Positions 13,776-23,167 of a DNA stretch of 64,000 nt are shown in pieces. The notes under the pieces are model-generated. The model searched no databases. It worked only from the letters and a program-made list of their open reading frames with translations, and was not told where the DNA came from. How positions within the stretch are numbered: the stretch's first letter is position 1; each line of letters opens with the position of its first letter. The stretch is from Hydrogenimonas thermophila (GTDB lineage Bacteria > Campylobacterota > Campylobacteria > Campylobacterales > Hydrogenimonadaceae), in contig NZ_FOXB01000004.1 in assembly GCF_900115615.1 (NCBI RefSeq), positions 62,001 to 126,000 of the forward strand, written 5' to 3'. Both the position numbers and the translations under genes were made by a program.

Positions 13776-15404
13776 ATGAATTATAGTCAAAAATCTATAT
13801 ATGATACACCGCCTGCATATATGCAACATGGTGATCCATATAGTTTTAATTCAAACAATGGATCATTATTCGATAAATATAAATCAAATAGCAACTCTGC
13901 TATTGCTGCAGCAAATAATGGTGAGTATCATAAAGATGGAACATTGAGTATGGCAGGTGCATTGGTGGGTGCAAAGGTAGCAGGTAGCGTGCTGGCTGCA
14001 GGCGCTGCAGCTGTAGGTGGACCAACAGTTGCGCTTGCAGTGATTGGAACGGCGATGGGAGCCGGCGCACTGATGGGATTGTCTGGAAGCAAGTTGCTAA
14101 GTGCTAAAAACTTAATGAAAGTAGCGAAAGGTGTAACAAATATTGCAAAAGCAGGCGTTAGTTTTGCAAAGAAGAATGTTCCTTTAGAAAAAGATAAATT
14201 TGATTCTAAAGAACAGACAATAGTAAAGAAAAACCAAGCAGTCAACGTCAAAGAGCAGGTGCAAAAGTTCAAAAAAAACAAGGATGTAATAAACAAGTTC
14301 AACAAAGCTATTAAAGATATTAGAAGCGATTTTAAAAAAGGTAAAGATGTCACCAAAGACGTCAAAGAGCTTTACGAACACCGTCCACCATCTCGAAAAT
14401 CTCTCAAAAAGCTCCAAAATTTGGCAGCCGATAATATGATAAAACGATCAGCAGAACAAAATAACGGAGTAGTCGACAAAAAATTTATCAAACAAGAATA
14501 TCAAAAGCTTGGTAAAGAGCTTGGATGGAGTGAAAGTCGCGTGAAAGATGAAATTTCGTCAGTGGAAAGGAGAATTGAACATCATAAAGATAAACTTAAT
14601 ATAAAAGAGAACAACAAAATAAGTGGCAAATTTGGAGAGATAATCAACAAAGCCGCTCAACAAAAGTCGAAACAAAATCAATTTTCTTTTAGCACAAAGG
14701 AGCAAAAAGGGCTGGGAAAGCTACAACCGAGCCGACAAATGGAAAATGCAACTTTCAAAGCTGCTCAACAACAAGTACAGCAGACACAACAGACGGTTCA
14801 ACAACAGAAACCACAACAACAAAACGTAAAAGAAGATTTAAATCGAAAAAGCGTAGAGGCGGATCAACAGCAACAGAAAACTGAAGCTGCTAAAAAGTTT
14901 GATCAGAAAGTTGAAGCAGTTCAAAAAGACTTTGAAAGTGGTAAGGATGTAACACAGCAAATAAAAGATCTGCATAGTTTTAGAATACCAAAATCAGCTG
15001 ATACACAAAAGTTGCAACAAGTGACAGCAGACCATTTCATCAAACAATCGGCAGTTCAAAACAAAGGTTTTGTAAACAAAGATCAAATCAAACAAGAGTA
15101 TCAACAACTTGCAAAAGATAACAATTGGAGCAAAAGCAAGTTGAAAGAGGAGCTAAACTTTGTAGATAAACGAATTGAACATCATAAAGATAATTTGAAC
15201 ATAAAAGAAAATGGCAAAATGGCTGATTTTGTTTCATCTCAACAAAACCAAATGACAAAAGACCAAAGTCAGACAAAAACAGAGATGTCTGCAAAGATGA
15301 CAGACAAACAGCAAGCAGATAACAGAACAATAGATACTCATAAAATGGTAGCAGCTGCTAATAACCAAAATCAGCAGCAGCAAGACCAAGACAGAAGCAG
15401 ATAA
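13776..15404 (+). CDS. Element protein with a hydrophobic Gly/Ala segment and a duplicated helical domain
   Basis: 542 residues. Residues about 55-112 are Gly/Ala-rich and hydrophobic (GALVGAKVAGSVLAAGAAAV) and could insert in or cross a membrane. Two related domains of about 110 residues follow (around 165-285 and 370-480), sharing F-x-x-GKDVT, LYEHR/LHSFR, KQEYQ-L-K and RIEHHKD-LNIKEN. They are joined by a Gln-rich linker and followed by a Gln-rich tail. No family recognised. Its position upstream of the coupling protein suggests a part in transfer, perhaps as a secreted substrate or structural protein. Confidence 0.7.
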   Translation: MNYSQKSIYDTPPAYMQHGDPYSFNSNNGSLFDKYKSNSNSAIAAANNGEYHKDGTLSMAGALVGAKVAGSVLAAGAAAVGGPTVALAVIGTAMGAGALMGLSGSKLLSAKNLMKVAKGVTNIAKAGVSFAKKNVPLEKDKFDSKEQTIVKKNQAVNVKEQVQKFKKNKDVINKFNKAIKDIRSDFKKGKDVTKDVKELYEHRPPSRKSLKKLQNLAADNMIKRSAEQNNGVVDKKFIKQEYQKLGKELGWSESRVKDEISSVERRIEHHKDKLNIKENNKISGKFGEIINKAAQQKSKQNQFSFSTKEQKGLGKLQPSRQMENATFKAAQQQVQQTQQTVQQQKPQQQNVKEDLNRKSVEADQQQQKTEAAKKFDQKVEAVQKDFESGKDVTQQIKDLHSFRIPKSADTQKLQQVTADHFIKQSAVQNKGFVNKDQIKQEYQQLAKDNNWSKSKLKEELNFVDKRIEHHKDNLNIKENGKMADFVSSQQNQMTKDQSQTKTEMSAKMTDKQQADNRTIDTHKMVAAANNQNQQQQDQDRSR

Positions 15405-15415
15405 GGAGAAAAACT

Positions 15416-15601
15416 ATGAACACAAAAACACCAAGCAAACAGACAGAAGAGGGCTTTTTTGCAGCAGCAAAACAGCAGTCAGCGTACCAACAAAAAATGG
15501 AAGAGAGCTTAAAACGTAATCAAGTAAAAAACAAAATTCCATCAACTCAAAGTTATGAAAAGGGCTTTTATAATCAGCAAGATCAAGGTATGAGTAGATA
15601 G
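15416..15601 (+). CDS. Small Gln-rich hypothetical protein
   Basis: 61 residues, AAGGAG ribosome site 6 bp before ATG. The sequence is polar and probably disordered (FFAAAKQQSAYQQKMEESLK). It lies between the 542-residue protein and the coupling protein with gaps under 20 bp, so it belongs to the same operon. Function unknown. Confidence 0.65.
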   Translation: MNTKTPSKQTEEGFFAAAKQQSAYQQKMEESLKRNQVKNKIPSTQSYEKGFYNQQDQGMSR

Positions 15602-15617
15602 TATAAAAGGGCTAAAA

Positions 15618-17486
15618 ATGCATAAAATAGAAGATAAAATCAGATCGGCAGCAAAAACAGGTCTAGATCGTTCACTCGATAATAATCGATATCGTGCAAT
15701 GGAGAAGATCGAACACGAAACGCAGATGCGTTTGAAGGCTTTTGCTATTGAAAACGGGGTGTATTTAGCCCCGTTGTTAGTTTTAAATTTTGGATACTTT
15801 ATTTATGCAATATATCAAAATTCAATGTTGCCATACGGACAAGATTATCCAATTTTTTCATTTACTTTCTTATCTGTTTTTTTTATATCTATAGTATTGA
15901 CTTTTTTAAATTTAAAAGTTGTAAAACCTCTAATCTCTTCTAAAATTGAAAAACAGCAAGAAGAGCTTACAGAAGATGTTTATGTAAGTGGTAACAAGCT
16001 TATTAAGACGAAAGAGTTTAATAAACATATCGATAATTTTATTAAAGCAGAGTACAAAATCTCAGGTGATGAACGGGTAAAAGAACACTTTATTATCGAT
16101 ACTATCGAACTTGCGAATGATGATAAACAGTTTGAAAAAGATCCAGAAGCTATTAAATTGCCTAGAATTGCACTTTCAACTGGACTTTGTATATCGGGTG
16201 CGCCTGGCAAAGGTAAATCTGTTTTAATTAATCAAATAATTAAGCAGATACCAGATCATAACAATGTAAAAACCGTAATAATAGACGTAAAAGGTGAGTT
16301 CGTAGAGAAATTTTATAATCCAGATACAGATATTATCATATGCCCATCTGATCTAAGATCTTCAAAATTCTCTCTTTATAAGCTCATAAAAACCAAAATT
16401 GACACAGGTTCAATAGCTGAAATTCTAGTGCCAGACGACAAAAGCAGTCAAGATCCGCACTGGGTTAATGCTGCAAGAGCGGTAGTGGAGGGGTTATTAC
16501 TCTATGCTGCTAAAAATGAACTAAGTAATGAAGAGATCTATGAAACTCTTTCAAACTTAGAATTGTTGATGAAAATAAAAGATGACAGTGAAGTTTTTCC
16601 AATCGTAGCTAATTTCCTAAGAGTAGACAATAATGGAAATCCATCTAAAGAGAGTGAATCTATCATCTCAACCGCTATCAGAAAAGCTAAAGCATTGCAG
16701 TATTTAGCTTATTTAGATGACCTTGAAACTGAAGAAATCGAGTTTAAAAGATGGTTGAAAAATGGCAAGAGTGGAAAGCTATTTTTGCTATCAACTGAAA
16801 ACCTTAGTAAAGTTTTTGCACCGCTTTATGGAGTTATCACGAGCTATTTAATTTCTACAATCCTTGATGATAGAGACGATCTAAACCGTGATATTTACTT
16901 TATATTAGACGAGTTGCCACGACTTGGAAAAGCACTTGGTGAAAACCTTGAAAAAGGGCTTGCAGTAGGACGCTCAAAAGGTTTAAAATTTGTCATGGCA
17001 ATCCAAAATTTCGATCAGCTCAAAAAAGAGTTTGGTGATAAAGAAGCAGACGCGATCTTTGGAACTACTAACAGCTACATAGTTTTTCAAAATTTTTACG
17101 GAGCTCAATTTTTAGAAAAGTTGTTTGGCAAAACTACAGTCATAAAAAATAGTGAAAGTATCTCTTTCAGTGCCGAACCGATGGGAGATAGAATTACTGT
17201 AAGTCGGAGAGAACAGACGGAAGCACTTATAAATGACGCTAAAATTCAAAGGCTTGAAAAATTTGAATTTTTTGCAAAAATCGAGGGTAGTAAAGATGTG
17301 CTTAAAGCTAAGTTAGCACCAAAATTCATTAAGGGCAAAAAGGCAGAGCGATATTGTGAAAACCCTAAAATGTATATTCGCAATATGGAAGCAGATCGAG
17401 AGAGACGAATCAAAAAAATCAAAAACAGATTTGTTAATCTTGAAAATGCAAAATATAGAACAGGCTCAATTAAAGTCGAATTCTAA
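15618..17486 (+). CDS. Type IV coupling protein, VirD4/TrwB/TraD type
   Basis: 622 residues. Two membrane spans (about 46-66 and 79-100) precede a cytoplasmic motor domain with Walker A GAPGKGKS (about residues 194-201) and Walker B IYFILDELPRLG (about 424-435), then RSKGLKFVMAIQNFDQLKKE, which is characteristic of this family. It links the relaxase-DNA complex to the mating channel and pumps DNA. Together with a TrwC-like relaxase it forms a MobF-type transfer set. The gene ends the operon starting near 13,421 and is followed by a hairpin. Confidence 0.92.
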   Translation: MHKIEDKIRSAAKTGLDRSLDNNRYRAMEKIEHETQMRLKAFAIENGVYLAPLLVLNFGYFIYAIYQNSMLPYGQDYPIFSFTFLSVFFISIVLTFLNLKVVKPLISSKIEKQQEELTEDVYVSGNKLIKTKEFNKHIDNFIKAEYKISGDERVKEHFIIDTIELANDDKQFEKDPEAIKLPRIALSTGLCISGAPGKGKSVLINQIIKQIPDHNNVKTVIIDVKGEFVEKFYNPDTDIIICPSDLRSSKFSLYKLIKTKIDTGSIAEILVPDDKSSQDPHWVNAARAVVEGLLLYAAKNELSNEEIYETLSNLELLMKIKDDSEVFPIVANFLRVDNNGNPSKESESIISTAIRKAKALQYLAYLDDLETEEIEFKRWLKNGKSGKLFLLSTENLSKVFAPLYGVITSYLISTILDDRDDLNRDIYFILDELPRLGKALGENLEKGLAVGRSKGLKFVMAIQNFDQLKKEFGDKEADAIFGTTNSYIVFQNFYGAQFLEKLFGKTTVIKNSESISFSAEPMGDRITVSRREQTEALINDAKIQRLEKFEFFAKIEGSKDVLKAKLAPKFIKGKKAERYCENPKMYIRNMEADRERRIKKIKNRFVNLENAKYRTGSIKVEF

Positions 17487-17492
17487 TCCTCA

Positions 17493-17514
17493 AAAGCCCT
17501 AAATATAGGGCTTT
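17493..17514 (+). terminator. Hairpin after the coupling-protein gene
   Basis: AAAGCCCTA and TAGGGCTTT form a perfect 9-bp stem with loop AATA, 7 bp after the stop codon. Its core CCCTAAATATAGGG is related to motifs at 2326 and 27,986. Confidence 0.7.
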
Positions 17515-17524
17515 AAAAGCAGAA

Positions 17525-18025
17525 GTAACCAATCTATCGAACGTGAGTGACCAGCTGCAACCATTTTGTCGAACGTGAGAGCATTTTATCTGCTTTTTCA
17601 TATATTTTAAGTGCTTATTTATTAATATCTAAAAAATAAAATGAATAAAAGTATTATAAAATTAAATGCTATAGAATACTTATTCTATATAGTTAAAGAA
17701 ATTCAATTTTTTTACCAAACATTCGGTGTTAATGGTTGCAACTGCTATCTTATTCGGTGTTTACGGTTGCAGCTATAATTTTTTTGCAATCGTAACCACT
17801 TTTTCGAACGAGATGGACAATCGTAACCATTTTTTCGAATAGCTACTTTTAAAAGCATATTTTTAACTACTAAAATCTATATTAAACTACATTTTATCCA
17901 CATTTTTACTTGCAAATAACCTTTTAATCCACAAAAAACATAAGATTTTAATAGATTATTCCTAATCTATTGTTACGATTGCTTTCTTTACCTCTTCTAT
18001 TCCTAATTTGCAGTTACGATTGCTT
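17525..18025. other. oriV: Candidate vegetative replication origin (paired iterons, DnaA box, AT-rich tracts)
   Basis: Eight related repeats occur in four pairs. Forward: 17,525 and 17,557 (GTAACCAATCTATCGAACG type), 17,792 and 17,823 (GTAACCACTTTTTCGAACG type). Reverse: 17,721 and 17,752 (ATTCGGTGTTAATGGTTGCA type). A longer pair carrying TTACGATTGC is at 17,957 and 17,998. Most pairs are 31-32 bp apart, about three helical turns. A perfect DnaA box TTATCCACA (17,894-17,902) and very AT-rich stretches lie between them. No gene is seen from 17,487 to 18,217. A transcriptional control or second transfer region is the alternative. Confidence 0.55.
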
Positions 18026-18049
18026 CATATCCTCATAGTGTTGAAAATT

Positions 18050-18060
18050 TATGTATATAG
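18050..18060 (+). promoter_or_regulatory. Element promoter motif, first of two before the OMP genes
   Basis: TATGTATATAG at 18,050-18,060, and a second form ATATGTATAAGAG at 18,104. The second lies directly before the long stem at 18,115 and would place the stem at the 5' end of the transcript. Confidence 0.5.
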
Positions 18061-18114
18061 GTGAGCAACAAAAAAGAGAATCAAAATTTTTGCTGCTCAA
18101 AAAATATGTATAAG

Positions 18115-18193
18115 AGTAGAGAGCAAAAGACGAACTTTGACTCCTTTTAAAAATTTCGCGCAAAAAAAAGCTTGTAAGTCTTAGCTCTCTACT
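18115..18193 (+). ncRNA. Long stem-loop leader RNA candidate
   Basis: AGTAGAGAGC (18,115-18,124) pairs perfectly with GCTCTCTACT (18,184-18,193); AAGAC (18,127-18,131) pairs with GTCTT (18,178-18,182), giving a 15-bp stem with a small internal bulge and a 46-nt loop. It begins right after a promoter motif and ends 25 bp before the 25-residue ORF with its ribosome site. It could be a regulatory leader or a small RNA. Confidence 0.45.
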
Positions 18194-18217
18194 ACTAAAA
18201 GAAAGGAGAGGCAAACA

Positions 18218-18295
18218 ATGCTAACACTATTGACAATTTTGGCAGTAGCGCCAATCGTACCAGTTGTTCCATTGCTCCCCCTTGTTGCTCTTTAA
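18218..18295 (+). CDS. 25-residue hydrophobic proline-containing peptide
   Basis: ATG 18,218 follows GAAAGGAGAGG. The product is MLTLLTILAVAPIVPVVPLL followed by PLVAL: hydrophobic throughout, with four prolines. It precedes the outer-membrane protein gene by 51 bp and may be a translated leader peptide or a small membrane peptide. It is the third such mini-gene in the element. Confidence 0.45.
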   Translation: MLTLLTILAVAPIVPVVPLLPLVAL

Positions 18296-18346
18296 AAAGA
18301 GCCAGAACACAAATAAAAATAAAAAACAGATGGAGGAAAATTATAT

Positions 18347-18988
18347 ATGAAAAAGTTAACAGTCTCTTTAATAGCGGCAATTGCAATATCTGCAGCATCT
18401 GCAATGGCAAGTGATACAACATCATCAGATGCAATGACTGATGAACAAATTCCTACTCTAATTGCAGCAGGTGTAAATAGTAACAGTAGTGATGTATATG
18501 ATATGTCATTGATCACTGAAATATCGTTTGTGGATGCAAATATAAATCTTGCATTTGAATACAGTAAAGATCTCTTATCTTTTCAGGCCAATAAATTGGT
18601 AGCAAGTTATGTTTTCAATGATTCAACAACTTCATCAATTGGGGTGAATGCAGGCTTTTTCAAATTCTATGATTTTGATAACAAAGAGGAAGTAGCGGAG
18701 GACTGGGAAACAACTCAAATTAAAACAGTTCCAAAATGGAAATCCTCGCCTGTTGGCGGTATAACGGGTAGTGTTGTTTATAACATAAATGAAAAAGTCT
18801 CTTTTTTCTCAAAGGCTAGTATTGATCTAGCAGCTGATGATTTTGATACTTTCTTTGATGCACAAATTGCAGTTGCACATAAAGATGGATTGGTTGGAGG
18901 CATTAACTACAGAAAAACTGATCTCTTTAAATCTGAAAACAGCAGAGATATGACCACATTTTTTGTTGGTTATGCATTCAACTGGTAA
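18347..18988 (+). CDS. Small outer-membrane beta-barrel protein
   Basis: 213 residues with a signal peptide ending ISAASAMAS. The mature part shows alternating hydrophobic strands (LITEISFVDANINLAFEYSK, KLVASYVF, GGITGSVVYNI, GLVGGINYRK) and ends in an aromatic residue (FFVGYAFNW), the usual signal for barrel assembly, suggesting an 8-stranded OmpX/OmpA-like barrel. Its role on a mobile element could be surface modification or mating-related exclusion; this is conjecture. A good terminator follows. Confidence 0.75.
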   Translation: MKKLTVSLIAAIAISAASAMASDTTSSDAMTDEQIPTLIAAGVNSNSSDVYDMSLITEISFVDANINLAFEYSKDLLSFQANKLVASYVFNDSTTSSIGVNAGFFKFYDFDNKEEVAEDWETTQIKTVPKWKSSPVGGITGSVVYNINEKVSFFSKASIDLAADDFDTFFDAQIAVAHKDGLVGGINYRKTDLFKSENSRDMTTFFVGYAFNW

Positions 18989-18992
18989 AAGT

Positions 18993-19025
18993 AAAGCCCG
19001 TTCTAACATCAGATCGGGCTTTTTT
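18993..19025 (+). terminator. Intrinsic terminator after the beta-barrel gene
   Basis: AAAGCCCG (18,993-19,000) pairs with CGGGCTTT (19,015-19,022), with a T-tract to 19,025. Confidence 0.9.
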
Positions 19026-19040
19026 AAAAAGGAACTTCAG

Positions 19041-19199
19041 ATGGAAAATACTAAACAAAACAAAGATACAAAAAGAGATTATTTTCTCTTTAATAGCGTG
19101 GACGAATATTTAAACTATTTATATCAGCTACATGAAAATACAGGCCAGAATAAAAAGGAAAACTACTCTAAAAAAGAAGAAAAAAAGGCTTTAAAATGA
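19041..19199 (+). CDS. Small charged protein coupled to the relaxase gene
   Basis: 52 residues from ATG 19,041, after AAAGGAAC. The stop TGA overlaps the relaxase ATG (ATGA), implying translational coupling. FLFNSVDEYLNYLYQLHENT is a probable helix, and the C-terminus is very Lys/Glu-rich. The longer upstream frame overlaps the beta-barrel gene and terminator and is not credible. It may be a relaxase accessory factor. Confidence 0.6.
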   Translation: MENTKQNKDTKRDYFLFNSVDEYLNYLYQLHENTGQNKKENYSKKEEKKALK

Positions 19200-22100
19200 T
19201 ATCTACTCCTACATGGATTAATGCAAAATCAGCTTTACAATATCACGCAGATCAAAAGGACAACTACTATCAGAAAGAGGGCGATCTTGGCACTTGGCAA
19301 GGCAAAGGGGCAGAGGCATTAGGTTTTGCAGATGGAGAGGTCATTACCAAAGAGGATTTAGAGAAAGTCCTTTTTGGTAAAGATAAAGAGGGTAATCAAG
19401 TCCAAAAAACAAGATTAGATAAAGAGGGAGACCGTGCACGAGCAGGGCTTGATCTAACTTTTTCAGCTCCAAAATCTTTATCAATTGCTTATGAAGCTGC
19501 ACAGGCTTATGGTGATAAAGATGCAGCAAAAGCAATTAGGGAAGCTCATGAGAAAGCAGTTACAAAAGTTTTACAAAAAATTGAAGATAACTATGCTCAA
19601 ACCAGACTTACAGAAGATGGAATAACACGAAGAGTTGATACTAATAATTTAGTAATCGCTAAATTTACGCATGAAGTAGCAAGACCAGTAAGCGATGGTA
19701 ACAGTGTAACAGTTGATCCATCTTTGCATACTCATGCAGTAGTTATGAATATGACGCAAACTGAAAATGGAGAATGGAGAGCAATAGAGAGTAAAGCCAT
19801 CTTTCAAAACTACATCAAACTTGGCATGAACTATCGAACAGAGCTTGCAGCAAATCTTAAAGAGCTTGGTTTTGACATCCGAATTATAGACGCTAAAAAG
19901 GGCTTTTTTGAACTTAAAAATGTAGATGACAAAGTGATTGATGAATTTTCCAAAAGAAGCGAACAGTTAGATAAATTAACCAATGAACTAAAAGAGCAAT
20001 ATCCTAATAAAAGCGAAAATGAAATAAAGCAAATGGCAACTTGGAAAAGCCGAGAGTGGAAAGGTGAAATAGACAGAAAAGCAGTTTTGGAAGATAATAA
20101 AAGCAGATTAGAAAGTATAGGTTATAGCAAAGAAGATATTTTACAGCGAAATGAGCCTAAAGAACTTACAGATGAAGAAAAAGAGACATTAAAACAACAA
20201 CAAAAGGGAATTGCAAATAAAGCAATAACCAACGCTATTGAAGCAGTATCAAGTCAAGACAGTGTATTTACATCTGAAGATATTTTGGAAAAGGCGGGAA
20301 AATTTGCACTTAAAGATCAACTACCCTTAGACGCACTTAATAAAGCACTTGATAGAAACAAAGAACTTATTAAGCTAACCGATAACTACTACACCACAAA
20401 AGAGATTATCAAATCCGAAAAGAGCCTTATAAAAGCAGTTAAAGATAAAAAACACAAAGTTGCATCTGTTTTTACCCAGAAAGAAGCAAAAGAAGCTATT
20501 AAAGAATATTCAAGCCAAAAAGAAGAACAAACAGGTTACGGATTAACTGCAGGACAAAAGAGAGCAGCTGCACATATATTAAGTAAAAAAGACCTAGTTA
20601 TCGGCATTCAGGGCGACGCAGGAACAGGTAAAACGACAATGCTAAAAGCAGTTAACGAGCTTGTAGGTAATACAAAATTAATAGGACTATCTTATACCGG
20701 TAAAGCAGCAAGTGAGATCCAAAAAGCCACAGCCAGCAAAGAGGCTTTTAATAAAGCAGGGATACAAAGTCAAACGATAGCAAGGTTTTTATCTAAAGTT
20801 GACAAATTAGACGAAGCGGAACTTGTAGCATATAAAAACTCTAAATTGATAGTTGATGAAGCAAGTATGCTTGGAACTAAAGACGCTAAAAAGCTGATAG
20901 ATTTTGCAAAAAGAGTAGATGCACAAGTTGTTTTAATTGGTGATGTTAAGCAGCTAAAAGCAATTAATGCAGGATCTCCATTTGAACTATTGCAAGAAAA
21001 TGGAATGAAAACAGCGGTAATGTCAGAAGTGCTTAGACAAAAGGACGCTACATTAAAAGAAGCAGTAAGCCACTTGAACAACTATGACAGTGGAAAAGCG
21101 TTTGATGTACTTGATAAAAACGGACTTATAAAAGAAACTGAAAACGGTATAGAAGATGTAAAAAAAGAGTTTTTTAAATTTGATGACAAAGAAAATACGC
21201 AAGCAGTAGTATCTGGTAAAGAGAGCTACCGAGATAGTATTATTCTAACCAATACGAACAAACTCAAAGAAGAGCTTAATAATACGATTAGAGAAGAGCT
21301 TAAAGATAGAGGTGAAATAGGGAAAGAGGATTTTACATTTACAGTTAGAGAATCAGCCAGATTAAGACCGAGTGAAGTATATTTATCTGAAAGCTATAAA
21401 ACGGGTAATTCAATATTTATTCAAAAGAGCATTGATGATTCAATAAAAGCAGGTGAAGAATTTGAAATTATAGATGTAAACAATGAAAAAAATAGTATCA
21501 CTATTTCAAATAGTAAAGGTGATTTTAAACGAACTCTAAATCTTTCAAAATATGGAAATCACTTACAACAATATCAAGAACAGCAAAAAGATTTTTCAAT
21601 CGGTGAAAAGATAGTTTTTGAAAAGAACGATAAAAAGCTTGGAGTAAGTAACGGAGAGACCGCAATTATCCAAAATATCGATAAAGAGGGTAATTTAACA
21701 GTTGCAAAAGACGGACAGGAACTACAATTCAATATCAATAATTACAGTTACATAAATCACGGTTACGCTATCACTACTCATAAGAGCCAGGGGCAAACCG
21801 CTAAAAATGTAGTTGCATATATGGATAGTAAGATCCAAAATTTCAACTCTTTTTATGTAAGTGTAACCAGAGCAACAGACAATCTAAAAATCTATACTGA
21901 TAGTAAAGAGGATCTTAAAAAGTTTGTAGAGGTAGAACAAGAAAAGCTTAACGCAGTTCAGGCAGTAGAGAAATTAGCTAACAAAGAGGAAGAGTGGGGC
22001 AAAGAACAGGCAAATAAGATACCCGCAACACCTAAACAGCTACAAACCGCTAACAATATAGCAAAAGCCCTAAATTTAGAGTTTAACGAGACTTCAAAGT

Positions 22101-23125
22101 TTGCAACGGGGGAGTTCATAGAAGCTAATATTAAAGAGTATAAAAACTATTTAATGCAACAACCGGCAAGCGATAAACAGTTAGATTTTGCTAACAAAAT
22201 ATCTAAAACATTGGGGGTTGAGTTTAATGGAAACACCAGGGCAGAAACCAAAGAGTTTTTAGATAAATACAGCAAGGATTTTACAGAGTTTTTGAATGAT
22301 AGAACAGGCTATTTGATAAAAACAGATCCAAATAACCTAAACCAAAACGAAAAAGAAGAATACTATCAAAAGTATTATCATGAAATTAGTAGAAATATCG
22401 CTAAACAAGACATTAACAACATAGATCGACTATATGAACATCTTGAAAAAACAGACCCAGAAGAGCTTAATACAATTGGAAAAGGCATTAAGCTAGAGAG
22501 CTATAAAAAAGCTTTTAGGGTTACTAATAAAGAGATAGTAAACAAGCTAGCCGAAAAATATTTTGGAGATGATTCATTTTTAAAAGATGTTTATGCTAAA
22601 AAACCGCTTGAACTTGCAAAAGAATTAAATAATAATGGGATAGATTACAAACACGAAAAAGAGCTTGCAAAAGCGGATCTAATAGCTGAAAAATACGATG
22701 AGTACATAACCGATAAAATGGTAAACGCAAATGATGAAAAAGAGTTTAACGAGCTTTTAAAAAAAGAGCAAAATTTCAAAGAGTTTATAGATGATTACAA
22801 ACAAGAAAAACAAGACGAACACGACTATGATAAATTGATTGATAAAATAGATGAGCATATGCAAAATAAAGATCCTTACAGTGCTGCAAAACTGATAGAA
22901 GAGAATAAATATGTATTGAAAGAAGAAGATCTGGAGATAATGCAAATGCAGCTTGACAAAACTTTTGATGAGGCGATGGAGATGGAAACACCTAGAATTG
23001 AAAAACAGCTTAAGCAAGAAAAGAAGTATTGGAGTAGGGAAAATGAGAGCTTTTATAATGCTATAGCGGAAAATAAGGATAGCGAAAAACAAGAAGTTGT
23101 AGAGGATAATACGAATAGTAGATGA
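19196..23125 (+). CDS. MobF relaxase-helicase, TrwC/TraI type
   Basis: 1309 residues. N-terminal relaxase domain: candidate catalytic tyrosines Y16 and Y24/Y25 (QYHADQKDNYYQKEGDLGTW), motif LDLTFSAPKSLS, a FTHE histidine, and metal ligands around H178-T-H180 (DPSLHTHAVVMN), all close to TrwC of R388 as I remember it. The helicase domain has Walker A GDAGTGKTT (about 472-480), DEASMLG, and the late motif AITTHKSQGQTAKNV. The C-terminal 350 residues are helical and unassigned; the family is usually about 970-1750 long. It nicks oriT and unwinds DNA for transfer. Confidence 0.93.
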   Translation: MISTPTWINAKSALQYHADQKDNYYQKEGDLGTWQGKGAEALGFADGEVITKEDLEKVLFGKDKEGNQVQKTRLDKEGDRARAGLDLTFSAPKSLSIAYEAAQAYGDKDAAKAIREAHEKAVTKVLQKIEDNYAQTRLTEDGITRRVDTNNLVIAKFTHEVARPVSDGNSVTVDPSLHTHAVVMNMTQTENGEWRAIESKAIFQNYIKLGMNYRTELAANLKELGFDIRIIDAKKGFFELKNVDDKVIDEFSKRSEQLDKLTNELKEQYPNKSENEIKQMATWKSREWKGEIDRKAVLEDNKSRLESIGYSKEDILQRNEPKELTDEEKETLKQQQKGIANKAITNAIEAVSSQDSVFTSEDILEKAGKFALKDQLPLDALNKALDRNKELIKLTDNYYTTKEIIKSEKSLIKAVKDKKHKVASVFTQKEAKEAIKEYSSQKEEQTGYGLTAGQKRAAAHILSKKDLVIGIQGDAGTGKTTMLKAVNELVGNTKLIGLSYTGKAASEIQKATASKEAFNKAGIQSQTIARFLSKVDKLDEAELVAYKNSKLIVDEASMLGTKDAKKLIDFAKRVDAQVVLIGDVKQLKAINAGSPFELLQENGMKTAVMSEVLRQKDATLKEAVSHLNNYDSGKAFDVLDKNGLIKETENGIEDVKKEFFKFDDKENTQAVVSGKESYRDSIILTNTNKLKEELNNTIREELKDRGEIGKEDFTFTVRESARLRPSEVYLSESYKTGNSIFIQKSIDDSIKAGEEFEIIDVNNEKNSITISNSKGDFKRTLNLSKYGNHLQQYQEQQKDFSIGEKIVFEKNDKKLGVSNGETAIIQNIDKEGNLTVAKDGQELQFNINNYSYINHGYAITTHKSQGQTAKNVVAYMDSKIQNFNSFYVSVTRATDNLKIYTDSKEDLKKFVEVEQEKLNAVQAVEKLANKEEEWGKEQANKIPATPKQLQTANNIAKALNLEFNETSKFATGEFIEANIKEYKNYLMQQPASDKQLDFANKISKTLGVEFNGNTRAETKEFLDKYSKDFTEFLNDRTGYLIKTDPNNLNQNEKEEYYQKYYHEISRNIAKQDINNIDRLYEHLEKTDPEELNTIGKGIKLESYKKAFRVTNKEIVNKLAEKYFGDDSFLKDVYAKKPLELAKELNNNGIDYKHEKELAKADLIAEKYDEYITDKMVNANDEKEFNELLKKEQNFKEFIDDYKQEKQDEHDYDKLIDKIDEHMQNKDPYSAAKLIEENKYVLKEEDLEIMQMQLDKTFDEAMEMETPRIEKQLKQEKKYWSRENESFYNAIAENKDSEKQEVVEDNTNSR

Positions 23126-23167
23126 TTTTATGTATATATGTAGAAAACAAAAAATAAAAAAGGGGTA

